This document shows positions 1-9,824 of a DNA stretch of 64,000 bases, piece by piece. The stretch lies in assembly GCA_965217095.1 (NCBI GenBank), contig OZ244235.1, positions 2,542,001-2,606,000 of the forward strand. The letters are read 5' to 3'. This stretch comes from CAYNZV01 sp965217095. Lineage in GTDB: Bacteria > Latescibacterota > UBA2968 > UBA8231. Numbering within the stretch: the stretch's first letter is position 1; each line of letters opens with the position of its first letter. The position numbers and the translations under genes were made by a program. The notes beneath the pieces were generated by a model. It saw nothing but the letters and a program-made list of their open reading frames with translations. It did not search any database and had not been told where the DNA came from.

Positions 1-2331
1 GATGGAAGGCAGCAGTGGAAACCATTCCTCGTCGAAGTGGCCCTCCGTGATGAGATCGGTGCCCGGCCCAAGATAACGCACGTTGCCAGGATAACGCGCC
101 TGGACATTGGCTCGATTATAGAGGTTGACCACCTCACCGAAAACGGCGAGGCGCCCACCGCGGAGCTTGAAATACCTGCTGATCCTCAGATCCATCCTGT
201 GATACGGAGGAAGTCGAGCTGCGTTGCGCGGCCCGAAGGTCTCATCGTATGGAAACGTTCCTTCGGGCACGTCGATCTGGACGTAGATCCGCTCGCTGTA
301 CGGCCACCCAGACCGATATTGCCAGGCAAGGTTGATCTGCCAGCGTGGATTCGGTCGGTAATAGCAATCAAAGTAGATGGTATGCCGCTGATCCTGGTTT
401 TTCGGCACCTCGTTTCCGTTGAACCGCTCCTTGGCGCGAGCCAGGCCGTAGCTCGTCCACCAGCTGAACTTGCCTCCTACGTCTCTCTTCAGGTAGAGCT
501 CGGCGCCACGTGCATCACCGCCGTCTGGCTCCAGGTAGACGCTTTCTTCTTCTAACTCGGGAAAGAACAAAACTTCCTTTGAGAAGTTTTCATACCGTGG
601 ACGAATACGGGTCAGTTTCTTCTGATATCCTTCGAGACGTAGATCTATGCCGTTGCGGAACCCGTGCTCGAGCCCGCCAACCCGGTGCTCCGCCCGCTGG
701 CTGCGGTAAAAGATGGGGTCGCCGTACGCCACATCCAGATCGCTAATGTTTTGCGCCTGATGGAACCGTCCCCACCCGCCGCGAATGACGGTTCTCTTTC
801 CCAGGCTGTACACAAAGTTCAACCGCGGACTGACATCGCTGTCGTCGGTGTGCGAGGCATGGTCGTAGCGGGCACCAACCTCCAGAGTGAGTAGAGAGGT
901 TACCCGAAACCGGGTCCCAAGGTGGATCCCCATGGTGTAACCGTCCGGATTCAGGTCGACGTCGATGGTGTCGGTGACTGCCTCGATTTCGCCGGCGGGA
1001 TCCCCGGTAAGATATTGCAGGTCCCAATTGAAATAGTCGAAGTCGGAGTTGAGCCGCTTGAAGTCAATTCCGAAGTTCAGGTGTTGGCGGTCTGTTGCCT
1101 CCCAGATCCAATCCTGCTTCAGATTGGCGACGTCGAAGGATCGTTTCTCGCGTATTTCGAACCCGGTTAGGTTGATTTCCCGTTGTATCTCCGGTGTTCT
1201 TATGAAGATCGTGCGAAAATCGGTACCCGAGCGCCCATCGGTTACCCGGCCAAAACCCAACACGGTCTGCGCACTAAGCTTGGCACCTAAAGAAGACCTG
1301 AGACGCAACCATCCGTAGGTATTCGCATAGTCGGTTTCGGCGATATCCCCGTCCTCGTTTTCGACAAACTCGAGATCGTCGTCGGCACGCAGAATATGGG
1401 CGGAAAGTCTGTGGCGATCGTTCAGCTGGTACTCCGTTTTCGCCATTAGGTCGTAATACTGCGGGGATATATCGTCTTCGTTCATGAGTGAGAGAACGAT
1501 ATCGAGGTAACCGCGGCGGGCGGAAAGGAACCAGCTACCGCGACCGTCGCCATACCGACCTTCGGTGAGGAAACGAGCGTTCATCAGACTGATGCCGACA
1601 GCAGTGCGGCCCGTTGGGTTCGGCTTCACCGAGGCAATGTCGAATACACCGCTCAGGTGGTTGCCGTACTGAGCCGGGAACCCACCGGTCATCATGTCGA
1701 TCCCGCCGATCGCCACGACGTCGACGATGCTGAGCGCACCACCGTAGATATCCTTCATATGGAAGGGCTCGTACATTTCAAGTCCATCCAGCATGACCAG
1801 CACTTCCTTGTGCTCGCCACCACGAACCGTGAATTTCGCGGAGAAGTCGTTTCCCGATATGCCGGGTAGCCGTTTGATGGCGCGGTAGATATCCTCGCCC
1901 AGCTGCGGCAGGGTGTGGATGTCTTCTTTGGTTAGGGTCTGCTTACGCACGGGGTCGTCGTGCATGATCGCGAAGCGCCCAGGTGTGACGACGATCTCAC
2001 GCAGGGTGATGGGTGCCGGCTCCAAGACGAAGTCCACCTGGACGCTGGTGTCGGCCATGACCCTCACCCCGTCGACGCGCTGTGCGCCGTATCCGAGCAA
2101 GGAGGCTTCGATGGCGTACACTCCGTCTGGCAAGCCGACGATGACGTACCTTCCCTCCTTGTCTGCCACGGTCCCTATCGATTCCCCGACGACACGCACG
2201 ACGGCAAACCCCAGTGCCTCACCGCTTCCCTGTTCCTCGACCCGACCGTCGACGGTACTCTGGGCAAAGCAGATAACCACCGCAAGATGGGTTGCTATGA
2301 ATGCAGCTAGCGTGGACAGGAGGCGTACCAT
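1..2331 (-). CDS. TonB-dependent outer-membrane receptor (3' end cut by window)
   Basis: Outer-membrane beta-barrel receptor for active uptake of a ligand that cannot be named from sequence. Translating the minus strand from the ATG at 2331 gives 777 residues without a stop. The order is: signal peptide (about 1-24, ending CFAQ); a carboxypeptidase-regulatory-like beta-sandwich (about 28-105, with GTVADKEGRYVIVGLPDG); a plug domain (about 110-230) with the typical KFTVRGG and EVLVMLDGLEMYEP stretches; then a long barrel rich in alternating aromatic strands. The frame is still open at base 1 (…EEWFPLLPSI), so probably only the last few residues and the terminal aromatic are missing. The start lies 18 bp from an IS1595 element, so the native promoter has been displaced and expression may be lost or IS-driven. 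No SusD-like partner is visible. Family assignment is secure; substrate is unknown. Confidence 0.9.
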   Translation of the reverse strand, partial: MVRLLSTLAAFIATHLAVVICFAQSTVDGRVEEQGSGEALGFAVVRVVGESIGTVADKEGRYVIVGLPDGVYAIEASLLGYGAQRVDGVRVMADTSVQVDFVLEPAPITLREIVVTPGRFAIMHDDPVRKQTLTKEDIHTLPQLGEDIYRAIKRLPGISGNDFSAKFTVRGGEHKEVLVMLDGLEMYEPFHMKDIYGGALSIVDVVAIGGIDMMTGGFPAQYGNHLSGVFDIASVKPNPTGRTAVGISLMNARFLTEGRYGDGRGSWFLSARRGYLDIVLSLMNEDDISPQYYDLMAKTEYQLNDRHRLSAHILRADDDLEFVENEDGDIAETDYANTYGWLRLRSSLGAKLSAQTVLGFGRVTDGRSGTDFRTIFIRTPEIQREINLTGFEIREKRSFDVANLKQDWIWEATDRQHLNFGIDFKRLNSDFDYFNWDLQYLTGDPAGEIEAVTDTIDVDLNPDGYTMGIHLGTRFRVTSLLTLEVGARYDHASHTDDSDVSPRLNFVYSLGKRTVIRGGWGRFHQAQNISDLDVAYGDPIFYRSQRAEHRVGGLEHGFRNGIDLRLEGYQKKLTRIRPRYENFSKEVLFFPELEEESVYLEPDGGDARGAELYLKRDVGGKFSWWTSYGLARAKERFNGNEVPKNQDQRHTIYFDCYYRPNPRWQINLAWQYRSGWPYSERIYVQIDVPEGTFPYDETFGPRNAARLPPYHRMDLRISRYFKLRGGRLAVFGEVVNLYNRANVQARYPGNVRYLGPGTDLITEGHFDEEWFPLLPSI

Positions 2332-2349
2332 GGCATGATTAGCCTGAAT

Positions 2350-3481
2350 TGGGGGTATCCATTTAACCGGAGTGCGTCGCGACCCCCATCAGTGTTCGGC
2401 CGCCGACCGCCACGGCCGGTTTGCCCCTGGGCGTTCCAGGCTCGTGGGATGCCCTCGCCGTTTGGGCGGCTCGGGGGGCAGCTTCCTCGGCGTCGGCTGG
2501 CAATGAGATCCTGGAAACGCATCGGCTCGTGGGCCACGGCCAGCTCGAGCACGCGATAAAACACCATGCCGCGGCTGCGGGAGCGGCGGCGATTGAAGCG
2601 GAACACGAACTCGTTGAGGTAGTGGCTCATGTGGGTACTGTCGGCGGCCCCTTGATGCGTTCCCAGCAGCCACCGCTTGGCCAGTGAGACAACGCGGTGC
2701 ACGGCGGGCAACAGCTTGTTGGGATCATCGCCCCGAGCGCGGGCCGCGCCCTGGCTGCGCCGATCGTGCTCGTAGCCGAGCTGAGCCAGTCCCTGATAAG
2801 CGGGCCACCCGTCGGTGATGATCGTCGAGCCCGGCTCGACGTGATCCATCACGAACGCGTGCAAGGTCTCGGCAGAGGCATCGGCCAGTGGCGACATGCG
2901 GCACCGCCCCAATCCTCTCGGCTCATGAACCTCAACTGCGATACCGGTCAGCACCTTCTTGCCCCTAGCGCGGCCACCGGCCAGCCCAGGCTCGGCGCCG
3001 CCGATGTAGGTCTCGTCCACCTGTACCGTCCCGCTCAGCAGATCCCGACCGGGACGTACCAACACCGACCGCAGGCGGTGCGGCATGGCCCAGGCAGTCT
3101 GGTAGGAGCTGATCTCCAGTACTCGCTTCAAGCTCAACGCCGAGATCCCGTCTTTACCGGTGGCGAACAGCCAGCAGGCGGTGTACCATATCGTCAAGGG
3201 TGTCCGCGTCCGATCGAAGATCGTACCGGCCGTCACCGAACTGCGTGTCGAACACGCCGGACACATGAAGCGGCCATCGCCCAAGCGCCAACCGCCTTCG
3301 TGGCCGCAACTCGGACAGACGAAGCCGTCGGGCCACCGCAGCCATTCGAGGTAGTCCAGGCAGTCCGCATCGGTTCGAAACCAGGCTTGAAACTCGCCAA
3401 CCGAGCCCGGGTAGTGCTTGCCAGCGCGAGGATACGCCATGCACTGAACATATGGTAACTCCGGTTAAATGGATACCCCCA
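2350..3481 (-). mobile_element. IS1595-family insertion sequence, copy 1
   Basis: A 1132-bp element bounded by perfect 24-bp terminal inverted repeats at 2350-2373 and 3458-3481 (outer ends TGGGGGTATCC). Its insertion is flanked by the direct repeat AGCCTGAAT at 2341-2349 and 3482-3490, a target duplication of 8-9 bp as expected for IS1595-type elements. The duplicated target is the terminal repeat of the neighbouring IS1380-like element, so this IS jumped into the end of the older one. It differs from copy 2 (13617-14749) by at least two bases, one of them a 1-bp deletion in the transposase. Confidence 0.9.
2389..3440 (-). pseudogene. IS1595-family transposase, C-terminal frameshift
   Basis: DDE-type transposase with an N-terminal zinc ribbon (CPSCGHEGGW … MCPAC, about residues 39-62) and an ISXO2-like catalytic domain (QVDETYIGG, ITDGWPAYQGL, then H/E residues in HMSHYLNEF). 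The ATG at 3440 opens 10 bases inside the element after its terminal repeat region. Compared with copy 2, one G is missing at about 2490, in the codons after DLIASRR. The last ~30 residues are therefore read in another frame and the ORF runs out through the left terminal repeat to 2307. A second difference replaces Leu by Pro in the MLHRLRSVL stretch. The catalytic core is intact, so activity is uncertain rather than excluded. The same element encodes an intact protein at 13658-14710. Confidence 0.85.
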
Positions 3482-5089
3482 AGCCTGAATTATTCATAAA
3501 AATGCGGTGAGCCTCTGTACAACTGGTTGTTTTGCCCTACGTTAGGGTTACCCACAAACAACAACCAATCAAGAGGGCCACCGCAGATGGAAACTTCGCA
3601 GATCGCGCTATCGTTTGCAAACATCTCGGGCAAAAAGATCGAAGCTGATTTTGACGGTGGCATGACCACCAGTGATGGGGGCGCCCTGCTTCTGCGACCA
3701 GCGGAAGCCCGCACCGGGATCGTCGACATCAAAGCTATATCGACCATACGTATACTGACCTCATCCGGCAGCGCGTATTCCAGATCGCCTGTGGCTACGA
3801 GGACGCCAATGACAGTGACGACCTGCGTTGCGATCCGGGTCTGAAAACCGCGTGCGACCGTCTGCCTCTGACGGGAGACGATTTGGCCAGTCAACCAACC
3901 ATGTCTCGTTTGGAAAACAGTGTCAGCCGCTCGGATCTGTATCGCATCGGGCTCGCTTTGCTGGAAATATTCATCGAGTCTTACGACCAGCCGCCCAAGA
4001 AGCTCACCATCGACATCGACGACACGGACGATCCGGCACACGGCGCCCAGCAACTCACGTTGTTCCATGCCTACTATGACGAGTATTGCTACCTTCCGGT
4101 CCATCTCTACGAAGGGGAGTCGGGCAAATTGATCACGACGCTGCTGCGACCCGGTCGTAGAATGCGAGGCCGAGAGGCGGTAGCCATCCTCAAACGCGTG
4201 TTGGATCATTTGATCATGGTGTGGCCGAAGACGAAGATCACCTTACGAGGCGACTCACACTTCAGCACCCCTGAGGTGCACGACCTGTGCGACGGATACG
4301 GTATTGATTTCATTCTGGGACAGGCGATCAACAACAAGCTCAAGGCACTCGGCGAACCGCTGATGGAGCTGGTGGCGGCGCTGGCCGAGCAGAGCGATGA
4401 ACCGGTGCGGCTTTTTGACCGCTTCGAGTATCAGGCCAAGAGCTGGCCCCGACCGCGCCAGATTATCTACAAGGCCGAGATCACACAAGGCAAAGCCAAC
4501 CCGCGCTTCGTGGTGACCAATATCCGCAACCGCTCTCCCGAGTTTCTGTATGAGGAGATCTACTGCGCTCGTGGGCGGTCGGAAGGCTTCATCAAGAATC
4601 ACAAGACCTACCTGCAGTCCGACCGCACCTCCTGCCACCGCTTCTCGGCCAACCAATTTCGCCTCTTCCTGCACAGCGCGGCCTACGTGCTGCTGCACAC
4701 GATCCAACAGATTGGCATGCGCGGCACCCAATGGACGACGTCCAACTTTAACACGATCCAACTCCGGGTGCTCAAAATCGGCGCCCGCGTGCGGGAGCAA
4801 GCCACCAAGGTCCGTTTTCACTTTCCGACGTCATACCCGCTCAAGGATCTGATGCGCACCGTCGTCCTCAACCTCGACACCTCATGATGCTTTGCGATGT
4901 CCCACTACATCCACGCACACGATCCACCAAGGGACCCGACTGTCCCAATGACATCCAAAAGAGGCTCAGATCTCCCAGACAACACCTCGACGACCGACAG
5001 CACTCGATCAACCCGCTACCAAAACGTCCAGCCATTGACCAGCGCACCGAATTCGTTCGCTTGGTGCGGATTCATGAATTATTCAGGCT
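3482..5089 (+). mobile_element. IS1380-like insertion sequence, decayed
   Basis: An element of about 1.6 kb carrying an IS1380-type transposase. Its ends are imperfect inverted repeats: left AGCCTGAATTATTCAT at 3482-3497, right ATGAATTATTCAGGCT at 5074-5089, one mismatch when paired. The flanking bases (TTAG on the far left beyond the inserted IS1595, CTAG on the right) are only a near match for a short target duplication. Bases 4888-5073 after the transposase hold no recognisable gene. The left terminal repeat was later hit by the IS1595 element at 2350-3481, giving a nested arrangement. Confidence 0.75.
3587..4887 (+). pseudogene. IS1380-family transposase, internal deletion and frameshift
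   Basis: DDE transposase of the IS1380 type. The ATG at 3587 follows an AAGAGGG ribosome-binding site. The N-terminal part reads ISGKKIEADFDGGMTTSDGG and stays in frame to about 3722 (…EARTGIVD). Coding then continues in another frame from about 3728 (HQSYIDHTYTDLIRQRV, IACGYEDANDSDDLRCDP). It runs to the stop at 4887 through DIDDTDDPAHGAQQ, ITLRGDSHFS and FVVTNIRNRS. Relatives have roughly a dozen more residues at the junction, so a small out-of-frame deletion is the likely cause. The product of the present sequence would be truncated at 3844. The element is probably immobile on its own. Confidence 0.85.
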
Positions 5090-5110
5090 AGCTAACCCGG
5101 AAGGCGGTGA

Positions 5111-7112
5111 GTGGCGGAGCAACAGACCATGAACTTATCCAATTCAGACGCTCAACAAACAGACGAATCGATACAGGACGGACTGGCCCATTACCAGGCC
5201 GGACGCCTGCAACAAGCGGAAACCATCTTCCAAACCATCTTGCAAGAACATCCCCAACACCCCGACGCCTTGCATTTGCTGGGAGTCCTCAAGCATCGAG
5301 CCGGAGACCACGCAACCGCCGTCGGTCTGATCGAAGAGGCTATAAAATCGAACCCGACGGCGCCGGCCTTTTTCAACAACTGCGGTGAAGTCTATCGTGC
5401 ATTGCAGAACTACGATTCGGCCATTGCCCGTTATGAGCAGGCCCTTGCCCTCAATCCGAAATACGCCGAGGCGTTCTACAACCTGGGGCTTGCGCTGAAT
5501 GAGCTCGGCCGGCACGAGGATGCCGTCGACTGCTATGAACAGACCCTGTCCCTGAAGCCGGACCATGCCAAGGTGTACAACAACCTTGGAAATGCGCTGC
5601 GGAGTCTGGGACGACAGGAAGACGCTGTTGCCCGCTACAAGCAGGTCCTTGCCCTCAAGCCGGACTATGCCGAGGCGCATTACAACCTGGGCAATGCCCT
5701 TCAGGAGCTGGGACGGCACGAAGAAGCCGTCGCCCGCTACGAGCAGGCTATTTGCCCTGAAGCCCGACTTCGCCGAGGCATGCAACAACCTGGGAAACGC
5801 TCTCCACAAGCTGGGACGCCATGACCAAGCCATGGTCCCCCTCGAACAGGCCCTGGCCCTCGAGCCAGAGCTTGCAGAGGCGCACAGCAACCGCGGAAAT
5901 GTCCTGCAGGAGCTGAGCCGGCACGACGAGGCCATCGCCAGTTATGAGCAGGCCCTCACCCTAAAGCCGGACTTCGCCGAGGCACATTACAACCTGGGAA
6001 TCTCTCTCCAGGACATGGGTCGCCAGGAAGACTCCATTGCGTCTTATGAGCGGGCGCTTGCCCTCAAGCCGGATCACGCTGAGGCGCGTAGAAGTCTGAC
6101 TCTGATAAATCCTAGTCCCGATCAGATTCCGCTGTTGGAACAACGTTTGACAGAGCCGTCAACCTCAGAAGATGATGCAATTCACTTGCATTTTGCGCTC
6201 GCCGATCTTTTTGACCAGGCCAACGAAGTCACCGAGGCATTTGACCACTACGGCGCGGCCAATGCGCTCAAACGCAAAACGATCAACTACGATATACGGG
6301 GGCACACTGTATTCGTGGACCGGCTGATCAAGACCTATGCAAAAAGCTTTTTCGAAACCAACACCGTGCGCGGGTCCGATTCGGAACTGCCCGTATTTAT
6401 CCTCGGCCTGCCACGCTCCGGAACTACCCTTGTAGAACAGATTGTATCCAGCCATCCGCAGATGTTTGGCGCGGGCGAGCTTGGATCTCTTATGACCATT
6501 GAAGAAGGGATAGCAAAAAAGATAGAAACATCACACCCTTACCCTGAGGGAATCTCCTCTTGCAAGGACTCAGTCGCAGCTGAGTTTTCGACCAGATATC
6601 TGCGTGAGCTGAGCGAGTACTCGCCGTCTGCAATCCGAATTACCGACAAGATGCCGAGTAATTTCCTCAGAATCGGCCTTATCAAGACCCTTTTCCCGAA
6701 AGCGCACATCATTCACTGCAAACGCAATGCACTCGATACCTGTACTTCTATCTTTCTGAATTATTTGGTAAAAGGTCATGATTACTCCTTCGACCTAGAG
6801 GAGTTAGGGCAATACTATCTGGACTACGAGAGATTGATGAGACACTGGCGCGGCGTGGTCGCCGACGAAATTTTCGAAGTGCAGTACGAAGAATTGGTTA
6901 CGGATCAGGAACCGGTTAGCCGGCAACTCATCGAACATGTCGGATTGGAGTGGGACGACACCTGCCTCGATTTTCACGAGAACAAGCGGGTGGTGAAGAC
7001 GGCGAGCAATCTGCAGGTGCGCAAGCCGATCTACAAAAACTCGATCAACAGATGGCGGCGGTATGAGAAACAGCTGGCACCGCTGGTAGCAATGCTCGAA
7101 AACCACATCTGA
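5111..7112 (+). pseudogene. TPR-repeat sulfotransferase, one-base frameshift
   Basis: Would be a 666-residue protein with about nine TPR units of 34 residues (consensus AEAHYNLGNALQELGRHEEA) followed by a PAPS-dependent sulfotransferase domain. That domain shows the 5'-phosphosulfate loop FILGLPRSGTTLVEQI and a later HIIHCKRNALDTC stretch typical of Sulfotransfer_3 proteins. The GTG at 5111 follows AAGGCGGTGA. The frame breaks at about 5752, inside a TPR (EQA then FALKPDFAEA in the next frame), where one extra base lies in a short T run. Without it the reading frame is continuous. Such proteins usually sulfate carbohydrates or proteins, but no acceptor can be named. It could be real decay or a sequencing error. 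It lies immediately after the IS1380-like element and has no obvious operon partner. Confidence 0.85.
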
Positions 7113-7305
7113 ACTACGCGTGTGCGCCAGTGAGGTTAGCGATATTAATGGATCGGTCAAACAGAAGCTGATACGAAGGAACACATGAGAAAATTGGTGA
7201 AGCTACGCGTTCCGGAATTCATCCTTGCTTATGTGCGAACACACATGGACTTTATAGAGTAGACAGCCCCGGTCCGTGCCCGCGTGCATCGCCAAGGTGA
7301 GAACT

Positions 7306-7524
7306 ATGGAAGACCAGATTGTACAGAGGAATCCTAATATTCAAGGCGGAGTGCCCGTATTCACTGGCACGCGAGTACCCGTGAAAAACCTTTTCGACTA
7401 CCTAGAGTCGGGGGAAACACTGGAGCAATTCCTACTCGACTTTCCCGCGGTGGACCGCTCGAAAGCCGTTGCTGCCCTGGAAATGGCGCGGGAAGCGCTA
7501 GACGCGAATGCGCATCCTGCTTGA
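7306..7524 (+). CDS. DUF433-family antitoxin
   Basis: Small protein of 72 residues with the DUF433 pattern: RNPNIQGGVPVFTGTRVPV near the N-terminus, then LFDYLESGETLEQFL and a C-terminal helix. DUF433 proteins have a winged-helix-like fold and are commonly the antitoxin partner of DUF5615 proteins. The ATG at 7306 is preferred over the in-frame GTG at 7276 because an AAGGTGAG ribosome-binding site lies just before it and the conserved region starts right after. The gene overlaps the next by 17 bases, implying translational coupling. About 190 bp upstream (7113-7305) hold no gene; the promoter should lie there. Confidence 0.8.
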   Translation: MEDQIVQRNPNIQGGVPVFTGTRVPVKNLFDYLESGETLEQFLLDFPAVDRSKAVAALEMAREALDANAHPA

Positions 7525-7828
7525 TGAGTCCCTGCCGAGAAGACCGGTCGGAGAACTTTCGCGGCACACGGTTTCTACCGTAACAGACCAAGGTTGGTCT
7601 AGTCTCGAGAATGGCGACCTTTTACGTATCGCTGTTGGCCAGTTTGATGTATTCGTGACAGCAGATCAGAACCTCGAATATCAACAGAATCTCAGCGTGT
7701 TGCCGTTGGCCGTTGTTGTTTTGGTTGCCAACAACAACAAACTCGAAACAATCCGACCGCTGCTCCCGGAACTGCTCGACCGACTCACGGATATCTTACC
7801 GTGCACATTGGTGAGGGTCGGCAGCTAA
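7508..7828 (+). CDS. DUF5615 PIN-like toxin
   Basis: 106-residue protein starting MRILLDESLPRR, with VFVTADQNLEYQQNL near the middle and a C-terminal LVRV strand. This is the hallmark of DUF5615, a PIN-like fold related to the Mut7-C/VapC type RNases, with acidic residues in the ILLDE and TADQN segments expected at the metal site. It overlaps the upstream DUF433 gene by 17 bases, the standard organisation for this pair. Toxicity has been assumed for the family more often than shown. Bases 7829-8088 downstream hold no recognisable gene. Confidence 0.8.
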   Translation: MRILLDESLPRRPVGELSRHTVSTVTDQGWSSLENGDLLRIAVGQFDVFVTADQNLEYQQNLSVLPLAVVVLVANNNKLETIRPLLPELLDRLTDILPCTLVRVGS

Positions 7829-8088
7829 CAATCGTTTGCCCACCCGCGCGCCCTTGACTGACTCCCTGTAGGCGAAACCCGCAACGTTCGATGTCGCCAC
7901 CGTTTCGCAAATTCTGATACAAATAGCTACATACGGATACAACTGGACCGTCAGCAAATACAACTGTTCTGGCATTCGATAGCCGCGCGGTTTACTTTCC
8001 CCTGATCAACGGGCGACGCTTTAATCTGCCCCCTGCCCGCCCCGTTCCATCCAGTCCCAACTGCAAACGGACTCTCGGATTCTAATCG

Positions 8089-9165
8089 ATGCAGACTTCT
8101 GTGTCCCACTTCGACTCTACTCACACACCTGACCTACCTCCGCTTCTAGCCGAACTCGGTATTACCCTCGCCGTCACGACCTACCAGGCCGGCAAGGTGA
8201 TTCTCATCAGCTCTGAGGGCCAGGGTCTGCAGCATCTGCCGCGCACCTTCGACACCCCGATGGGCATGGCGGTCAAAGAGAACCAGATGGCGCTGGCGCT
8301 CAAGGACCGGATCGTGCTGCTGGCTAACGAACCACGCCTGGCGGCGAGCTATCCAAACAAACCGAACTACTACGATTCCCTGTGGGTCCCACGCTCGGTG
8401 CATTACTGCGGTGAGCTCAACGCCCACGATCTGACCTGGGGCGAGGATGGCCTGGTGGGCGTCAACACCCTGTTCTCCTGTCTCTTTCGACTCGACGGGC
8501 AACACAGCTTCGTTCCGGTCTGGGAGCCGCCGTTCATCAGCGCCCTGGTCTCCGAGGACCGCTGCCATCTCAACGGCCTGGCGCTGGCGCCGGGAGAAGG
8601 CGAACAAGCTCTGGTGTCGGCATTGGGCACGAGCAACGAGCGCGAGGGGTGGCGCGAGAACAAGATGGAAGGGGGGGTGTTGATGAGCGTCCCGGAGGGC
8701 GAGACGGTGCTAAGTGGTCTGCCCATGCCCCACAGCCCCCGTTGGATCGGGGGCGAGCTCTATCTACTGCTGTCCGCCCGCGGGGAATTGGCGGTGGTCG
8801 ATCTCGACGACGGCAGTTACGAGGTGATCCAGCGGGTTCCCGGATTCGCCCGGGGCCTGGCCTTTCACGGCGATTATCTCTTCGTAGGCATGTCGCGCCT
8901 GCGGCCGGGCCGGATTTTCGGCGACGTGCCATTGGCGGAGGGTGACACCAAGTGTGGGGTGGCGGTGGTGCACCGGCCCAGCGGGGCGCTCATGGGCATG
9001 GTCGAATACACCTCCTCCTGCGAGGAGGTCTACGATGTGCAGGTGCTGGCGGGCATGCGCAGGCCGGGCATCCTCGGACTGGAAACCCCGACCCATCTGA
9101 GCTCGCTGTCGATTCCCCAGGAGACCTTCTGGATGGCGCCGGATGCGCAGGGCGATGACGACTGA
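8089..9165 (+). CDS. TIGR03032-type uncharacterised protein
   Basis: 358-residue protein without signal peptide, beginning at ATG 8089. It matches what I know of the TIGR03032 (DUF4915) family. Markers are an N-terminal TTYQAGKVILIS, then ELNAHDLTWGEDGLVGVNT, CHLNGLALAPGEGEQALVSA and LPMPHSPRWIGGELYLL, with repeated short beta segments suggesting a propeller. Function is unknown. In other genomes relatives often lie next to very large repeat proteins or TPR/sulfotransferase-like genes, and both are neighbours here. Its 3' end overlaps the start of the FG-GAP protein gene, so the two are probably co-transcribed. The frame is intact, unlike the genes on either side. Confidence 0.75.
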   Translation: MQTSVSHFDSTHTPDLPPLLAELGITLAVTTYQAGKVILISSEGQGLQHLPRTFDTPMGMAVKENQMALALKDRIVLLANEPRLAASYPNKPNYYDSLWVPRSVHYCGELNAHDLTWGEDGLVGVNTLFSCLFRLDGQHSFVPVWEPPFISALVSEDRCHLNGLALAPGEGEQALVSALGTSNEREGWRENKMEGGVLMSVPEGETVLSGLPMPHSPRWIGGELYLLLSARGELAVVDLDDGSYEVIQRVPGFARGLAFHGDYLFVGMSRLRPGRIFGDVPLAEGDTKCGVAVVHRPSGALMGMVEYTSSCEEVYDVQVLAGMRRPGILGLETPTHLSSLSIPQETFWMAPDAQGDDD

Positions 9166-9824
9166 ACGTCCCAACGCCAACATCCAGCGTCTGAGCGACC
9201 GCGCTCTCTACCGCCGCAGCGAGGAGATGCTGTTCGAGGCGGCGCGGCTGCACTGCAGCGGCCGGCGCTCCGGTTTGCGCAAGCGGGTGCGTCGTTATCT
9301 CAAGCCGTATCGCCGCGACCGTAGCTTTCTCACCTCACTCACTTCTTCAGTCGGCAAGGCCCTGGTGGTCGCTTTCCTGCTGGCGCAGCTGTGGGCCACC
9401 GAGGTGAGCGCCCAGCCTTCCTTCAGCTCCTCCTCGCCGGCGAACGCCGCTCATACCACTGCGGTCAGCGGTAACATCAGCGTGACGTTTTCTCAGGCGA
9501 TCGCTTCAGGCACGGTGTCGAGCTCGACCTTCGTCGTGCACGGCGGTTTCATTGGAAAACACTTGACGGGTGGCACTGCCAGCACTCACAAGGACGCCAC
9601 CTACACCGGCGGCGGTACCACGACCTTGACCATCAATCCGGGAGCCAACTTCGCACCGGGAGAGCTGTTGAACGTGACGCTGACGACGGGCTTGCAGAAC
9701 GGGAGCGCGCAGGCGCTGTCGTCAGCAAAAGTGTTTCAGTTCCGGGCGGCAGCGAGTATCGGACCGGCGGTGTTCAGCAACAATTCGCACGATGTCGACA
9801 AGCCGACGAACAATACCAACGCCG

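Larger units (their letters stand above)
2341..3490. repeat. 9-bp target-site duplication flanking IS copy 1
   Basis: AGCCTGAAT occurs directly outside both ends of the element, at 2341-2349 and 3482-3490. It shows a clean single insertion here, in contrast to copy 2, whose flanks (CTGTACGT and TGCTTGCC) do not match. Confidence 0.8.

Noticed and set aside
2490..2500. Programmed frameshift in IS1595 copy 1
   Set aside because: Copy 2 is identical here except for one extra base and reads through in one frame, so copy 1 is simply mutated.
3490..4209. 239-codon open frame on the minus strand within the IS1380-like element
   Set aside because: Antisense to the transposase, with low-complexity and no family pattern.
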